Positions 44,073 to 54,895 of a stretch of 64,000 bases of DNA are shown piece by piece. A program made the position numbers and the translations under genes. Numbering within the stretch: the first letter of the stretch is position 1; each line of letters opens with the position of its first letter. The DNA is taken from assembly GCF_900188455.1 (NCBI RefSeq), contig NZ_FZOL01000027.1, forward strand, positions 26,678 to 90,677, read 5' to 3'. The notes under the pieces are model-generated. The model was not told the DNA's origin and did no database searches. It saw only the letters and a list, made by a program, of their open reading frames with translations. Origin of the DNA: Pseudomonas japonica. GTDB taxonomy: Bacteria; Pseudomonadota; Gammaproteobacteria; Pseudomonadales; Pseudomonadaceae.

Positions 44073-44107
44073 CTTTCGGGCCTCATCGCTGCGGTTCGGC
44101 CCGAAAG
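44073..44107 (-). terminator. Intra-operon hairpin between gcvP and glyA
   Basis: CTTTCGGGCC and GGCCCGAAAG form a perfect 10-bp stem with a 15-base loop in the 75-base spacer. No T-run follows, so processing or stabilisation of the mRNA is more likely than termination. Confidence 0.5.
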
Positions 44108-44112
44108 TTCAC

Positions 44113-46962
<2,850 letters not shown>

Positions 46963-46975
46963 GACGGCCTCCGGC

Positions 46976-47353
46976 TCAGGCGTTTTCGGCCAGGTAGCGG
47001 TCGTAGCCGTCCTGGTCCATCAGGCCGTCGAACTGCGCGGCGTCGTCGGCCTTGATGCGGAAGAACCAGCCATCCTGCAGTGGCGAGGCGTTGACCAGCT
47101 CGGGATCGTCGGCCAGGGCCTGGTTGACCTCAACCACCTCGCCGTCCAGCGGCATGCCGATGTTGCTGGCGGCCTTCACCGACTCCAGCACTGCGACTTC
47201 ATTGCCCTCACCGAAACGGCCCAGGTCGGGCAACTGCACGAACACCACATCGCCCAGGGCCTGCTGGGCGAACTCGGTGATACCGACGGTGAGTTCGCCG
47301 TTGTCTTCCAGGCGCAGCCATTCGTGTTCGGGAGTAAAACGCAACGTGCTCAT
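46976..47353 (-). CDS. gcvH: Glycine cleavage system H protein
   Basis: The protein has 125 residues. It is the lipoyl carrier shuttling the aminomethyl group among P, T and L proteins. The lipoyl attachment site is K60 in VLESVKAAS; HEWLRLEDNGELTVGITEFAQ is the standard N-terminal hammerhead sequence. It is the first gene of the operon; a sigma-54 promoter lies 51 bases upstream of the ATG. Confidence 0.97.
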   Translation of the reverse strand: MSTLRFTPEHEWLRLEDNGELTVGITEFAQQALGDVVFVQLPDLGRFGEGNEVAVLESVKAASNIGMPLDGEVVEVNQALADDPELVNASPLQDGWFFRIKADDAAQFDGLMDQDGYDRYLAENA

Positions 47354-47403
47354 GGATCTTCCTCTTGTTATGTAGGTCCCGTGGCGGGACTGGGAAGAGC
47401 TAG

Positions 47404-47419
47404 AGCAAGGCGGGTGCCA
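47404..47419 (-). promoter_or_regulatory. Sigma-54 promoter of the gcvH-P-glyA-gcvT-lipA operon
   Basis: On the minus strand TGGCAC-CCGCC-TTGCT matches the -24/-12 consensus (TGGCAC-N5-TTGCW), with GG and GC dinucleotides correctly spaced. It is 51 bases before gcvH and lies beside gcsR, whose product is an enhancer-binding activator of sigma-54. Confidence 0.9.
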
Positions 47420-47485
47420 AGTTGTGCCGGCCCTTGTAATTCAAGGGTTTGGGGCGTTTTTTCGCTAGCTTCGGGGGCATGGCCT

Positions 47486-47571
47486 GGAGCGGAATCGCTC
47501 CGCCTTTCCAGCGCCGGCCGGGGAAGGCCTGCGCAATGCGGGCTTGCGCCCCGCCGGAGCGGATTCGCTCC
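47486..47571 (-). promoter_or_regulatory. Two copies of a 16-bp palindrome upstream of the sigma-54 promoter
   Basis: GGAGCGGA(A/T)TCGCTCC occurs at 47486-47501 and 47556-47571, 70 bases apart, and a partial third copy (TGGAGCGATTTCG) begins at 47573. They lie about 70 to 150 bases upstream of the promoter, where enhancer sites for GcsR would be expected. They could equally be REP-like repeats; TGGAGCGATTTCG also occurs inverted at 50875-50887. Confidence 0.4.
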
Positions 47572-47651
47572 GCTGGAGCGATTTCGAACCGGGGACACAG
47601 GCCCCTGTGGCAGTGGGTTCACCCGCGCCCACCAGGATCCCGGCTGGTCAG

Positions 47652-49181
47652 CTATGAGCGACTGGCAATCCCATACTTGCGCAGCCGCTGGCCAATGGCG
47701 GTATGGGAGGTGCGCAGGCGCAACGCCAGTTGCCGGGTCGAGGGATAGACCGCGTAGAACTTCTCCAGCAGCGCTTTCTCGAAATCCCCCACTGCCGCCT
47801 CCAGGCTGACGATCTCCGCCGCCCCGCCCTGCTGGCCGTTGAGGGCGGTACCGGCCAGTTCCAGGTCGCCGCAGTCGATCACCTCGCCCTCGCTGATGGC
47901 CGCGGCGCGGAAGATCACGTTCTGCAACTGGCGCACATTGCCCGACCAGCGATTGCCCAGCAGCAACGGCTGGGTGGCCAGGGCCAGGCGACACGGCGCA
48001 CGCCGGATCTGCGCGCAGGCCTGGGCGAGGAAGTGCTCGGCGAGCAGGAGAATGTCGCGCCCGCGTTCGCGCAGCGGCGGCACCCGCAGGTTGAGGACAT
48101 TGAGGCGGTAATACAGGTCTTCGCGGAAGGCGCCCTCCAGCACCATGTTCTCCAGGTCGCGGTGGGTGGCGCAGACCACCCGCACATTGACCCGCACCTC
48201 GCCGGCGCCGCCGACCCGACGGAAACTGCCGTCGTTGAGAAAGCGCAGCAGCTTGGCCTGCAGGTAGGGCGACATCTCTCCCACCTCGTCGAGAAACACC
48301 GTGCCGCCATCGGCCAGCTCCAGCAGCCCCGGCTTGCCGCCGCGCTGGGCACCGGTGAAGGCCCCGGCGGAGTACCCGAACAGCTCGCTCTCGGCCAGGC
48401 TCTCCGGCAACGCCGCGCAGTTCAGGGCCAGGAACGAAGCATCGCGGCGCGCACTGAGGGCATGGCAGGCACGGGCCACCAGTTCCTTGCCGGTGCCGGT
48501 CTCGCCCTGGATCAGCACTGGCGCGTCGAGGCTGGCGACCTTGTGCAGGCGCGCCTTGAGTTCCCTGAGCGGTGTCGACTCGCCGAGCAAGGCGTCCAGG
48601 CCTTCACTCTGGTCGTGCAGCAACGAGGCCAGGCGCTCGCCGATGCGGCTGGGCGGATACAGGGTCAACAGACCGCCCACCAGGGCATCGGCGCCGTCGC
48701 TGATCGGCGTGGCTTCCAGCAGCAGCGCCTGCCCCTGGAATTCCACCTCGCACATCGGCAGGCGAAAGCCCTTGTCGATCAGGGTGCGCGCCAGGTCCGG
48801 CGCCTCGAACAGCGTGGACAGGCGTTCCCCCGCCGGTTCGCGCCCGCACAGGCTGACCAGGGTGGGGTTGGCCAGCAGCACATAGCCGGCCGGGTCCACG
48901 GCCAGCACCGGATCGCTCATCGCCGCCAGCAGCGCCTCCAGTTGCAGGTGGCGGCGCTGGCCGGGAAGGAAGTCCACCAGTTCCACCGCCCGCACCCCGG
49001 CCAGGCGCAGCAAGGCGTCGTGGAGTTCGTCCAGCACCGCTCGCGACAGCGCCGGCGCGTCGATGTAGACGTTGGGCGGAATCATCTCCACCGCGTCCAG
49101 GTTGAGGTTGCGCGCGCCGAGCAAGGCCAGGATCTCCTGGGTGATGCCAACGCGGTCGATGAAGGTGACGTGGATACGCAT
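47652..49181 (-). CDS. gcsR: TyrR-like sigma-54-dependent activator of glycine cleavage genes
   Basis: The protein has 509 residues. It has an N-terminal ACT-like domain (1-75, MRIHVTFIDRVGITQEIL) that should sense glycine, a PAS domain (about 80-190), an AAA+ domain with Walker A GETGTGKE at 226-233 and the sigma-54-contacting GAFTGA at 273-278, and a C-terminal TyrR-type HTH (RTSHTAIGQRLRKYG). In P. aeruginosa the equivalent protein (GcsR) activates gcvH2-gcvP2-glyA2-sdaA-gcvT2. The gene precedes gcvH on the same strand by about 300 bases. Confidence 0.93.
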   Translation of the reverse strand: MRIHVTFIDRVGITQEILALLGARNLNLDAVEMIPPNVYIDAPALSRAVLDELHDALLRLAGVRAVELVDFLPGQRRHLQLEALLAAMSDPVLAVDPAGYVLLANPTLVSLCGREPAGERLSTLFEAPDLARTLIDKGFRLPMCEVEFQGQALLLEATPISDGADALVGGLLTLYPPSRIGERLASLLHDQSEGLDALLGESTPLRELKARLHKVASLDAPVLIQGETGTGKELVARACHALSARRDASFLALNCAALPESLAESELFGYSAGAFTGAQRGGKPGLLELADGGTVFLDEVGEMSPYLQAKLLRFLNDGSFRRVGGAGEVRVNVRVVCATHRDLENMVLEGAFREDLYYRLNVLNLRVPPLRERGRDILLLAEHFLAQACAQIRRAPCRLALATQPLLLGNRWSGNVRQLQNVIFRAAAISEGEVIDCGDLELAGTALNGQQGGAAEIVSLEAAVGDFEKALLEKFYAVYPSTRQLALRLRTSHTAIGQRLRKYGIASRS

Positions 49182-49263
49182 CGCGGTTTTCCCTGCTGTG
49201 CAAATGACGACAGGGGAACGACCGCCGCGCGTCGTTCCCCTGGTGTTGAGCGGCGCTCGTCCC

Positions 49264-50688
49264 TCAGTCCGTCTCGAAGGACATCGACGCGGCCCGCGCC
49301 CGCTTCTGCCGGAGCGAACGCCAGGACAGGCCGAGCACGGCGAACCACAGCGGGGTGACGATCAGCGCCTGGCGGGTGTCCTGCTCAAGGGCCAGGAGAA
49401 CGATGAGAAACGCGAAGAACACCAGGCAGGCCCAGACCATGGGCACGCCGCCGGGCATCTTGTAGTTCGAGGCCTGGTGCAGGTGCTCGCGCTTGCGCCG
49501 GTAGGCCAGGTACGAGAGCAGGATCAGGGTCCAGACGAACATGAACAGCAGCGCCGACACCGTGGTGATCAGGGTGAAGGCCTCCATCAGGTTCGGCACC
49601 AGGTAGATGACCAGCGCACCGGCCAGCAGGCACACGCAGGAGAAGATCAGGCCGTTGGACGGCACCGCGCGGCGCGACAGGTTGCGGAACGCTCCCGGCG
49701 CATCGCCTTCCAGGGCCAGACCGTAGAGCATGCGGCTGGTGGAGAACACGCCGCTGTTGGCCGAGGATGCCGCGGAGGTCAGCACCACGAAGTTGATGAT
49801 CCCGGCGGCGGCCGGCAGCCCGGCGAGGACGAACAGCTCGACGAACGGGCTCTTGCCCGGGACCACGTCGCGCCATGGGGTGACCGCCATGATCGCGATC
49901 AGCGCCAGCACATAGAAGACGATGATGCGCACCGGGATCGAGTTGATCGCCCGTGGCAGGTTGCGCTCGGGGTTGCGGGTTTCCGCGGCGGTGGTGCCGA
50001 CCAGCTCGATGCCGACGAAGGCGAACACGGCGATCTGGAAACCGGCGAAGAAGCCCATCACGCCGTGGGGGAACATGCCCTGGTCATTCCACAGGTTGCC
50101 GAGGCTGGCGACCTGCCCGGCCGGCGACTGCCAGGCCGCGACCACCATGTACAGGCCGGTGCAGACCAGCGCGCAGATGGCGACGATCTTGATCATGGCG
50201 AACCAGAACTCCAGTTCGCCGAACATCTTCACTGTCAGCAGGTTCAGCGACAGCAGCACGCCGACGCAGGCGATGGCCGGGGCCCACTGGGGGATGTCCG
50301 GGAACCAGAACTGCGAGTAGGCGGAGATGGCGATGACATCGGCGATGCCGGTGACGATCCAGCAGAACCAGTAGGTCCAGCCGGTGAAGTAGCCGGCCCA
50401 GGGACCGAGCAGGTCGGCGGAGAAATCGATGAAGGACTTGTAGTTGAGGTTCGACAGCAGCAGCTCGCCCATCGCCCGCATGACGAAGAACAGCATGAAG
50501 CCGATGATCATGTAGACGAAGATGATCGATGGGCCGGCGAGGCTGATGGTCTTGCCCGAGCCCATGAACAGGCCGGTGCCGATGGCCCCGCCGATGGCGA
50601 TCAGCTGGATGTGGCGGTTGGAGAGATTGCGCTGCAGTTCGTGCTCTTCCTGTCCTGGCGGACGGTGGCCATGCGTAGTGTTTTTCAT
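49264..50688 (-). CDS. cycA: Amino-acid permease of the CycA/GabP type
   Basis: The protein has 474 residues and twelve TM helices, with the APC-family N-terminus LQRNLSNRHIQLIAIGGAIGTGLFMGSG and the signature GFQIAVFAFVGIELVGTTAAETRNPERNLP. It most resembles the D-serine/D-alanine/glycine proton symporter CycA. Position beside gcsR and the glycine cleavage operon supports glycine uptake as its role. It starts at ATG 50686-50688. The symbol is by similarity and context. Confidence 0.82.
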   Translation of the reverse strand: MKNTTHGHRPPGQEEHELQRNLSNRHIQLIAIGGAIGTGLFMGSGKTISLAGPSIIFVYMIIGFMLFFVMRAMGELLLSNLNYKSFIDFSADLLGPWAGYFTGWTYWFCWIVTGIADVIAISAYSQFWFPDIPQWAPAIACVGVLLSLNLLTVKMFGELEFWFAMIKIVAICALVCTGLYMVVAAWQSPAGQVASLGNLWNDQGMFPHGVMGFFAGFQIAVFAFVGIELVGTTAAETRNPERNLPRAINSIPVRIIVFYVLALIAIMAVTPWRDVVPGKSPFVELFVLAGLPAAAGIINFVVLTSAASSANSGVFSTSRMLYGLALEGDAPGAFRNLSRRAVPSNGLIFSCVCLLAGALVIYLVPNLMEAFTLITTVSALLFMFVWTLILLSYLAYRRKREHLHQASNYKMPGGVPMVWACLVFFAFLIVLLALEQDTRQALIVTPLWFAVLGLSWRSLRQKRARAASMSFETD

Positions 50689-51469
50689 GGATTGACCTTG
50701 CAAGTTGAATTGTTTTTATAACGTCAGGCAAGGAGGAGTCAGCAAGGCTTGTGCCAGGGCTGGAAGGTGCGGTTTTGAGCGGTTTTGCCGGTTTTTGCCG
50801 TAACGATCTCGCTCCAGCCTATTGAGGAAAAACCCTACAAAGACAGCGGAAACCGTGGGCAGGGAGCGGTGTAGCGAAATCGCTCCAATGGAACGCTATC
50901 GGTCCGGGGCTTGTACAGGCCGGGAGGGTCCTGTCGCTGCATGGGTATCTACACATCTTCGAAGGCTTGTCGGGGGACCGCATCAAGGCCGTCAGGTGAC
51001 TGTCTTGGGTCTTGCAGCGCTCTGAAGATCGAGCGCCGCCCGCGCGGCGCATCGCGGGCAACGCCCGCTCCCACATTCGCTGCAACGTACCTATGTCTGA
51101 CAGGCCATGGTTGACCGCCTTGTTGGTTCGACTCGATACCGAGTCGAGCCCAACAGCCTCCCCGCGATGCATCGCCGAAAAAACAAAGGCTGACAACTCA
51201 AATCCGACAGGCCATGGCGCGTTGCAAAAGATGTGGGAGCGGGCATTGCCCGCGATGCGCCGCGCGGGCGGCGCTCGATCTGCAGGGCGCTGCAAGACCC
51301 AAGACAGTCACCTGGCGGCCTTGATGCGGTCCCCCGTCAAGCCATCAAAGATGTGTAGATACCCATGCCTATCGCTGGCAACGCCCGCTCCCACAAGGAT
51401 CGCCGTCAACCACAAGATCCAGTCCCGGCGCAAAACCCGGCGCGCGTTGCCCGCGATGAGGCCCGCGGA
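50689..51469. other. Gene-free region with promoter, REP and foldback element
   Basis: These 781 bases between cycA and the GMC oxidoreductase stop contain no credible gene. They hold the cycA promoter (about 50690-50800), the foldback element copy B (50939-51368), and a REP sequence directly to its right (about 51369-51400, CAACGCCCGCTCCCACA). Small open frames here come from the repeat arms. Confidence 0.6.
50939..51368. mobile_element. Foldback REP-containing element, copy B (intact)
   Basis: The element is 430 bp. The two outer arms of about 150 bp are nearly identical inverted repeats starting GCATGGGTATCTACACATCT, with GACCGCATCAAGGCC and CTGTCTTGGGTCTTGCAGCG inside. The REP core in both arms is the GGGAGCGGGC...GCCCGC type, unlike copy A. 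The centre contains a nested dyad (TGTTGG, CGACTCG / CGAGTCG, CCAACA). The flanking octamers CTGTCGCT and CTATCGCT differ at one base, a decayed target-site duplication. The right flank is itself a REP. Confidence 0.8.
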
Positions 51470-53152
51470 TCAGCCGATCTTCCTCAAAGGCACCCCGCTG
51501 CGCTGCTGCTCTTCCCAACCACCCACCAGCCCCACCGGCACCTGCGCCGGCGCCAGCGGCTGCCTGCCGCGCACCAGGTCCGCGGCCCGCTCCGCCAGCA
51601 TGATGGTCGGCGCATTCAGGTTGCCGTTCGGCTCGCTCGGGAACACCGACGAGTCGATCACCCGCAGCCCCTGCATCCCGCGCACCCGCAAGGTCGAATC
51701 CACCACCGCCATGTCATCCTCGCCCATCCGGCACGACCCGCAGGGATGCATGGTGCTCTCCATGTTGGCCCGCACGAACGCATCGATCTCGGCGTCCGTC
51801 TGCACATGCTTGCCTGGCGCCAGTTCCTCGCCACGGAAACGATCCATGGCCGGCTGCGCGATGATCTCCCGGGTCAGCCGCACGCAGCGGCGAAAGCCCT
51901 CACGGTCCTCCTCGCTCTCCAGGTAGTTGAAGCGAATCTCCGGATGCTGGTAGGGATCCGCCGACAAGGCTCGCACATGCCCGCGGCTCTTCGGTTTGTT
52001 CGGTCCGGTCAGCACCATGAAACCATGCCCCTTGAACGGCTTGTCGCCGTCATAACGCATCGCCGCCGGCAGGAAGTGGAACTGGATGTCCGGCCAGCGC
52101 AGCCCCTTCGTCGAGCGGATGAAACCGCCCGCCTCGAAGTGGTTGCTCGCGCCCAGGCCATCCTTGAACAACAGCCAGCGCAGGCCGATCAGCGCCTTGC
52201 CCAGCAGGGTCATCCTGCCGTTGAGGGTCACCGGCTGCTTGCAGGCGTACTGGATGTAGATCTCCGAATGGTCCTGGAGATTCTCGCCGACGCCGGGCAG
52301 CTCATGCCGCACTTCGATCCCCGCCTTGCGCAGCACTTCCCGCGGGCCGATGCCGGAGCGCTGCAACAGGTGCGGCGAGCCGATCGGCCCGGACGCCACC
52401 AGCACCTCGCGGTTGCAATGGACCTGGTGCGTCTGCCCGCCCTCGTCGTACTCCACGCCCACCGCGCGCTTGCCCTCCAGGAGGATGCGCCGGGTCATGG
52501 CATGGGTGATCACGGTCAGGTTGGGTCGGCTCATGGCCGGGCGCAGGTAGGCGTTGGCGGTGGACCAGCGCACGCCGTCCTTCACCGTCATGTGCATGGC
52601 ACCGAAGCCTTCCTGCATATAGCCGTTGCAGTCGTCGGTCTTGATATAGCCAGCCTCCGCACCCGCCTCGACCCAGGCACCGTACAGCGGGTTCTGCATG
52701 TTGTTGCCGTTGTTGGTGGCCAGCGGTCCGCTACCGCCACGGTACTCGTCGCCGCCGAACTTGTAGCCCTCGGCGCGCTTGAAGTACGGCAGGCAATGCC
52801 GATAGCTCCAGTCCTTCGCGCCGAGGCTTTCCCACTCGTCGAAGTCGCAGGCATGCCCGCGTATGTACACCAGGCCGTTGATCGACGAGGACCCGCCGAG
52901 CACCTTGCCCCGCGGGCAGTGCAGGCGGCGGCCGTCCAGGTGCGGCTCGGCGACGGTCTCGTAGCGCCAGTTGTACTTCTTCGTGTTCATCGGCAGGGAA
53001 AAGGCGCTGGGCATCTGGATCAGCACGCTCCGGTCGCTGCCACCGAATTCCAGGACCAGGACCGAGACCCCGGCGTCCTCGCTGAGACGGTTGGCCAGGA
53101 CGCAACCGGCCGAGCCGGCACCGATGATGATGTAGTCGTATCGCTTGTTCAT
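51470..53152 (-). CDS. GMC-family FAD oxidoreductase (choline-dehydrogenase-like)
   Basis: The protein has 560 residues from ATG 53150-53152. The FAD Rossmann motif GAGSAGC lies at the N-terminus (IIIGAGSAGCVLANRL), with the GMC signatures CPRGKVLGGSSSINGLVYIRG-like (about 80-100) and GPIGSPHLLQRSGIG (about 255-270), and active-site STMHPCGSCRMG plus NLNAPTIMLAERAAD near the end. It oxidises a primary alcohol to an aldehyde, passing electrons to the respiratory chain. It is the last gene of the operon with an aldehyde dehydrogenase and ureohydrolase, so the alcohol likely carries a guanidino or similar group. Five bases separate it from the permease gene. Confidence 0.92.
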   Translation of the reverse strand: MNKRYDYIIIGAGSAGCVLANRLSEDAGVSVLVLEFGGSDRSVLIQMPSAFSLPMNTKKYNWRYETVAEPHLDGRRLHCPRGKVLGGSSSINGLVYIRGHACDFDEWESLGAKDWSYRHCLPYFKRAEGYKFGGDEYRGGSGPLATNNGNNMQNPLYGAWVEAGAEAGYIKTDDCNGYMQEGFGAMHMTVKDGVRWSTANAYLRPAMSRPNLTVITHAMTRRILLEGKRAVGVEYDEGGQTHQVHCNREVLVASGPIGSPHLLQRSGIGPREVLRKAGIEVRHELPGVGENLQDHSEIYIQYACKQPVTLNGRMTLLGKALIGLRWLLFKDGLGASNHFEAGGFIRSTKGLRWPDIQFHFLPAAMRYDGDKPFKGHGFMVLTGPNKPKSRGHVRALSADPYQHPEIRFNYLESEEDREGFRRCVRLTREIIAQPAMDRFRGEELAPGKHVQTDAEIDAFVRANMESTMHPCGSCRMGEDDMAVVDSTLRVRGMQGLRVIDSSVFPSEPNGNLNAPTIMLAERAADLVRGRQPLAPAQVPVGLVGGWEEQQRSGVPLRKIG

Positions 53153-53156
53153 TGAC

Positions 53157-54626
53157 TTAGTCCTTTGCTCCGAGGCCGACGGCCCCGACGTTGCGTTCGG
53201 TACCTTGCGCGTAGCCACCCCAGCCACAGCGTGCGGCCAGCAGGCGGGTCAGGCCGTAGTGCAGCAGCCCGGCCAGCAGGCAGGACGGCAGCGAGGCGCT
53301 GGCGAAGGTGAAGAAGGTGGTATGGGCCAGGGTCTGCGGGTTGAACACCACCACGTAGATGGCGAAACCGGCGACCAGCGCCACCAGGGCGATGGGGTTG
53401 AAGCCCTTGCAGAAGCGCAGCGGCGAACCCTGCGGGTCGGCATACAGATGGCGCAGGTTCACGCGTTGGCGGCGCAGGAAGAAGTAGTCGGCGATGCCGA
53501 TCCCGGCCAGGGCGCTGTTCAGCGCGGAGGTCCACACCAGGAAGATGAAGAAGCCGTCGTAGATGCCCGGGAAACACAGCACGATCGCCACCGGAATCAC
53601 GCAGAACAGTGCCACCAGCACACCCCAGGGCATCCGCCGCAGCCGCTCGCCGGCCAGCTGGCGCAGGCCGATCACCGCGGTGTAGAGGATATTGACCATG
53701 CCGGTGAGGTTGGCCAGGGCGAGGAAGCCCAGGGCGATCACGCCGAAGGTCATGCCACCGGCCAGGCGCATCCACGCGGTGGGGTCGCTGCTGCCCAGGG
53801 TCGAGGCGGCGAACAGGCTTACCGTCTCGCCCACCGAGGCCGCGCCGAAGATGCCCAGCAGATTCGGCCAGAACGCCGTGCGCTGATTGCTGCACAACCG
53901 CGACAGGTTGCCGATGTAGGGCCACCAGGAAAAGCCCGCGGCGATATTGATCTCCACGGCGATCATGAAGTTGACCCGCTGGTCGGCGAACGGCGGCTGC
54001 AGGGCCGGCATCGCCAGCAGTTCGGCGAGGCTGTGGTCGCGCGCGATGAGCACCATCAGGACGAGCATGATCAGGATCAGGCTCGGCGCGATCACCGCAC
54101 TGAGCCGACGGATCATGTCCGGCCCGCGCATCGCCACCAGCGCCGCGAGGACGATGGCCAGCAAGGCGCCGCCAGTGACCCAGGCCCCATCACCGTCGGG
54201 CGGGACCTGTTTCACCAGGGTCTCCAGGTTGTCCAGGGCCCGCCCGCACATCAGCCCGAGCACCGCCAGCCAACCCAGGGTCAGCACCACCACCGAGAGG
54301 AAGTACACCAGGCGGCTGCCGTTCACCCCGAACATGCCGCGCAGGTAGGTGAACTGCTCGACGCCGTACTTGCCGCAGGGCAGGCAGGTGGACGCCGCGG
54401 CGAGGATCACCCCGATCAGGTTGCCGATGACGATGGCGGCGATGCCCTGTTTCGGCCCGACGAACAAGGCCGTGGCCCCGCCGATCAGGAACACCCAGGT
54501 GGCCACCGCCAGCGCCGAGTTGGCATAGGCGAAGCCCCAGAAACCCCAGACCCGTTCACTGGGCAACAGGGGCGTGTCGCCACGCTCGGCGGCGAGGCGG
54601 AATTCCTCCTCACGGGCCGGGTTCAT
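53157..54626 (-). CDS. NCS1-family permease (cytosine/purine type)
   Basis: The protein has 489 residues from ATG 54624-54626 and about twelve TM helices. ERVWGFWGFAYANSALAVATWVFL is the NCS1 opening, and the middle FSWWPYIGNLSRL is the conserved substrate-site helix. NCS1 carriers import nucleobases, allantoin, hydantoins and related nitrogen compounds by cation symport. Here it probably supplies the substrate of the operon. Its start overlaps the preceding gene's stop (ATGA). Confidence 0.9.
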   Translation of the reverse strand: MNPAREEEFRLAAERGDTPLLPSERVWGFWGFAYANSALAVATWVFLIGGATALFVGPKQGIAAIVIGNLIGVILAAASTCLPCGKYGVEQFTYLRGMFGVNGSRLVYFLSVVVLTLGWLAVLGLMCGRALDNLETLVKQVPPDGDGAWVTGGALLAIVLAALVAMRGPDMIRRLSAVIAPSLILIMLVLMVLIARDHSLAELLAMPALQPPFADQRVNFMIAVEINIAAGFSWWPYIGNLSRLCSNQRTAFWPNLLGIFGAASVGETVSLFAASTLGSSDPTAWMRLAGGMTFGVIALGFLALANLTGMVNILYTAVIGLRQLAGERLRRMPWGVLVALFCVIPVAIVLCFPGIYDGFFIFLVWTSALNSALAGIGIADYFFLRRQRVNLRHLYADPQGSPLRFCKGFNPIALVALVAGFAIYVVVFNPQTLAHTTFFTFASASLPSCLLAGLLHYGLTRLLAARCGWGGYAQGTERNVGAVGLGAKD

Positions 54627-54802
54627 GGCTGGCCTCCCAGCCACAGGGCCAGGCCGATCATCACCACGCTCAAGGCCAGCAGGGCCAGACAATCCACGGC
54701 GTTCAACGCCCCGGGCCAGTCCGCCCTGCCCTCCAGTTCTTCATAGGCGCGCAGGCGCCGCTCCAGATCCTGCGCACGTTCGCTATCCGCTTGGCTGTTC
54801 AT
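54623..54802 (-). CDS. Small single-TM protein upstream of the permease
   Basis: The protein has 59 residues and starts MNSQADSERAQDLERRLRAYEEL, a charged helix followed by one TM helix (about 36-56, LALLALSVVMIGLALWLGG). It overlaps the permease start by the ATGA junction. Small subunits of this shape accompany several transporters. A longer start at 54895 would add an Arg-rich stretch and is unlikely. Confidence 0.7.
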   Translation of the reverse strand: MNSQADSERAQDLERRLRAYEELEGRADWPGALNAVDCLALLALSVVMIGLALWLGGQP

Positions 54803-54895
54803 TCGCGCATCACCCTCTTCAGGTTCTTGTTCTTGAAATTCGATGCATTCTTTGCTTCGGCGTCGCCGGCCGACCGCCCGGCGACGCCCTGCCAC

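Noticed and set aside
47431..47447. Palindrome CCCTTG-TAATT-CAAGGG upstream of the sigma-54 promoter as GcsR site
   Set aside because: Single copy, too close to the promoter (about 12 bases), and unlike a TyrR-type TGTAAA...TTTACA box.
47354..47651. Glycine riboswitch before gcvH
   Set aside because: The leader is only about 40 bases after the sigma-54 promoter, and no paired aptamer-like structure was seen.
51369..51469. CRISPR-like repeats around the REP sequences
   Set aside because: Repeats are dispersed inverted REP-type units without regular spacers or cas genes.
51012..51926. Open frame starting in the foldback element and running into the GMC gene region
   Set aside because: Its first part is repeat arm, its rest is antisense to the GMC oxidoreductase gene.
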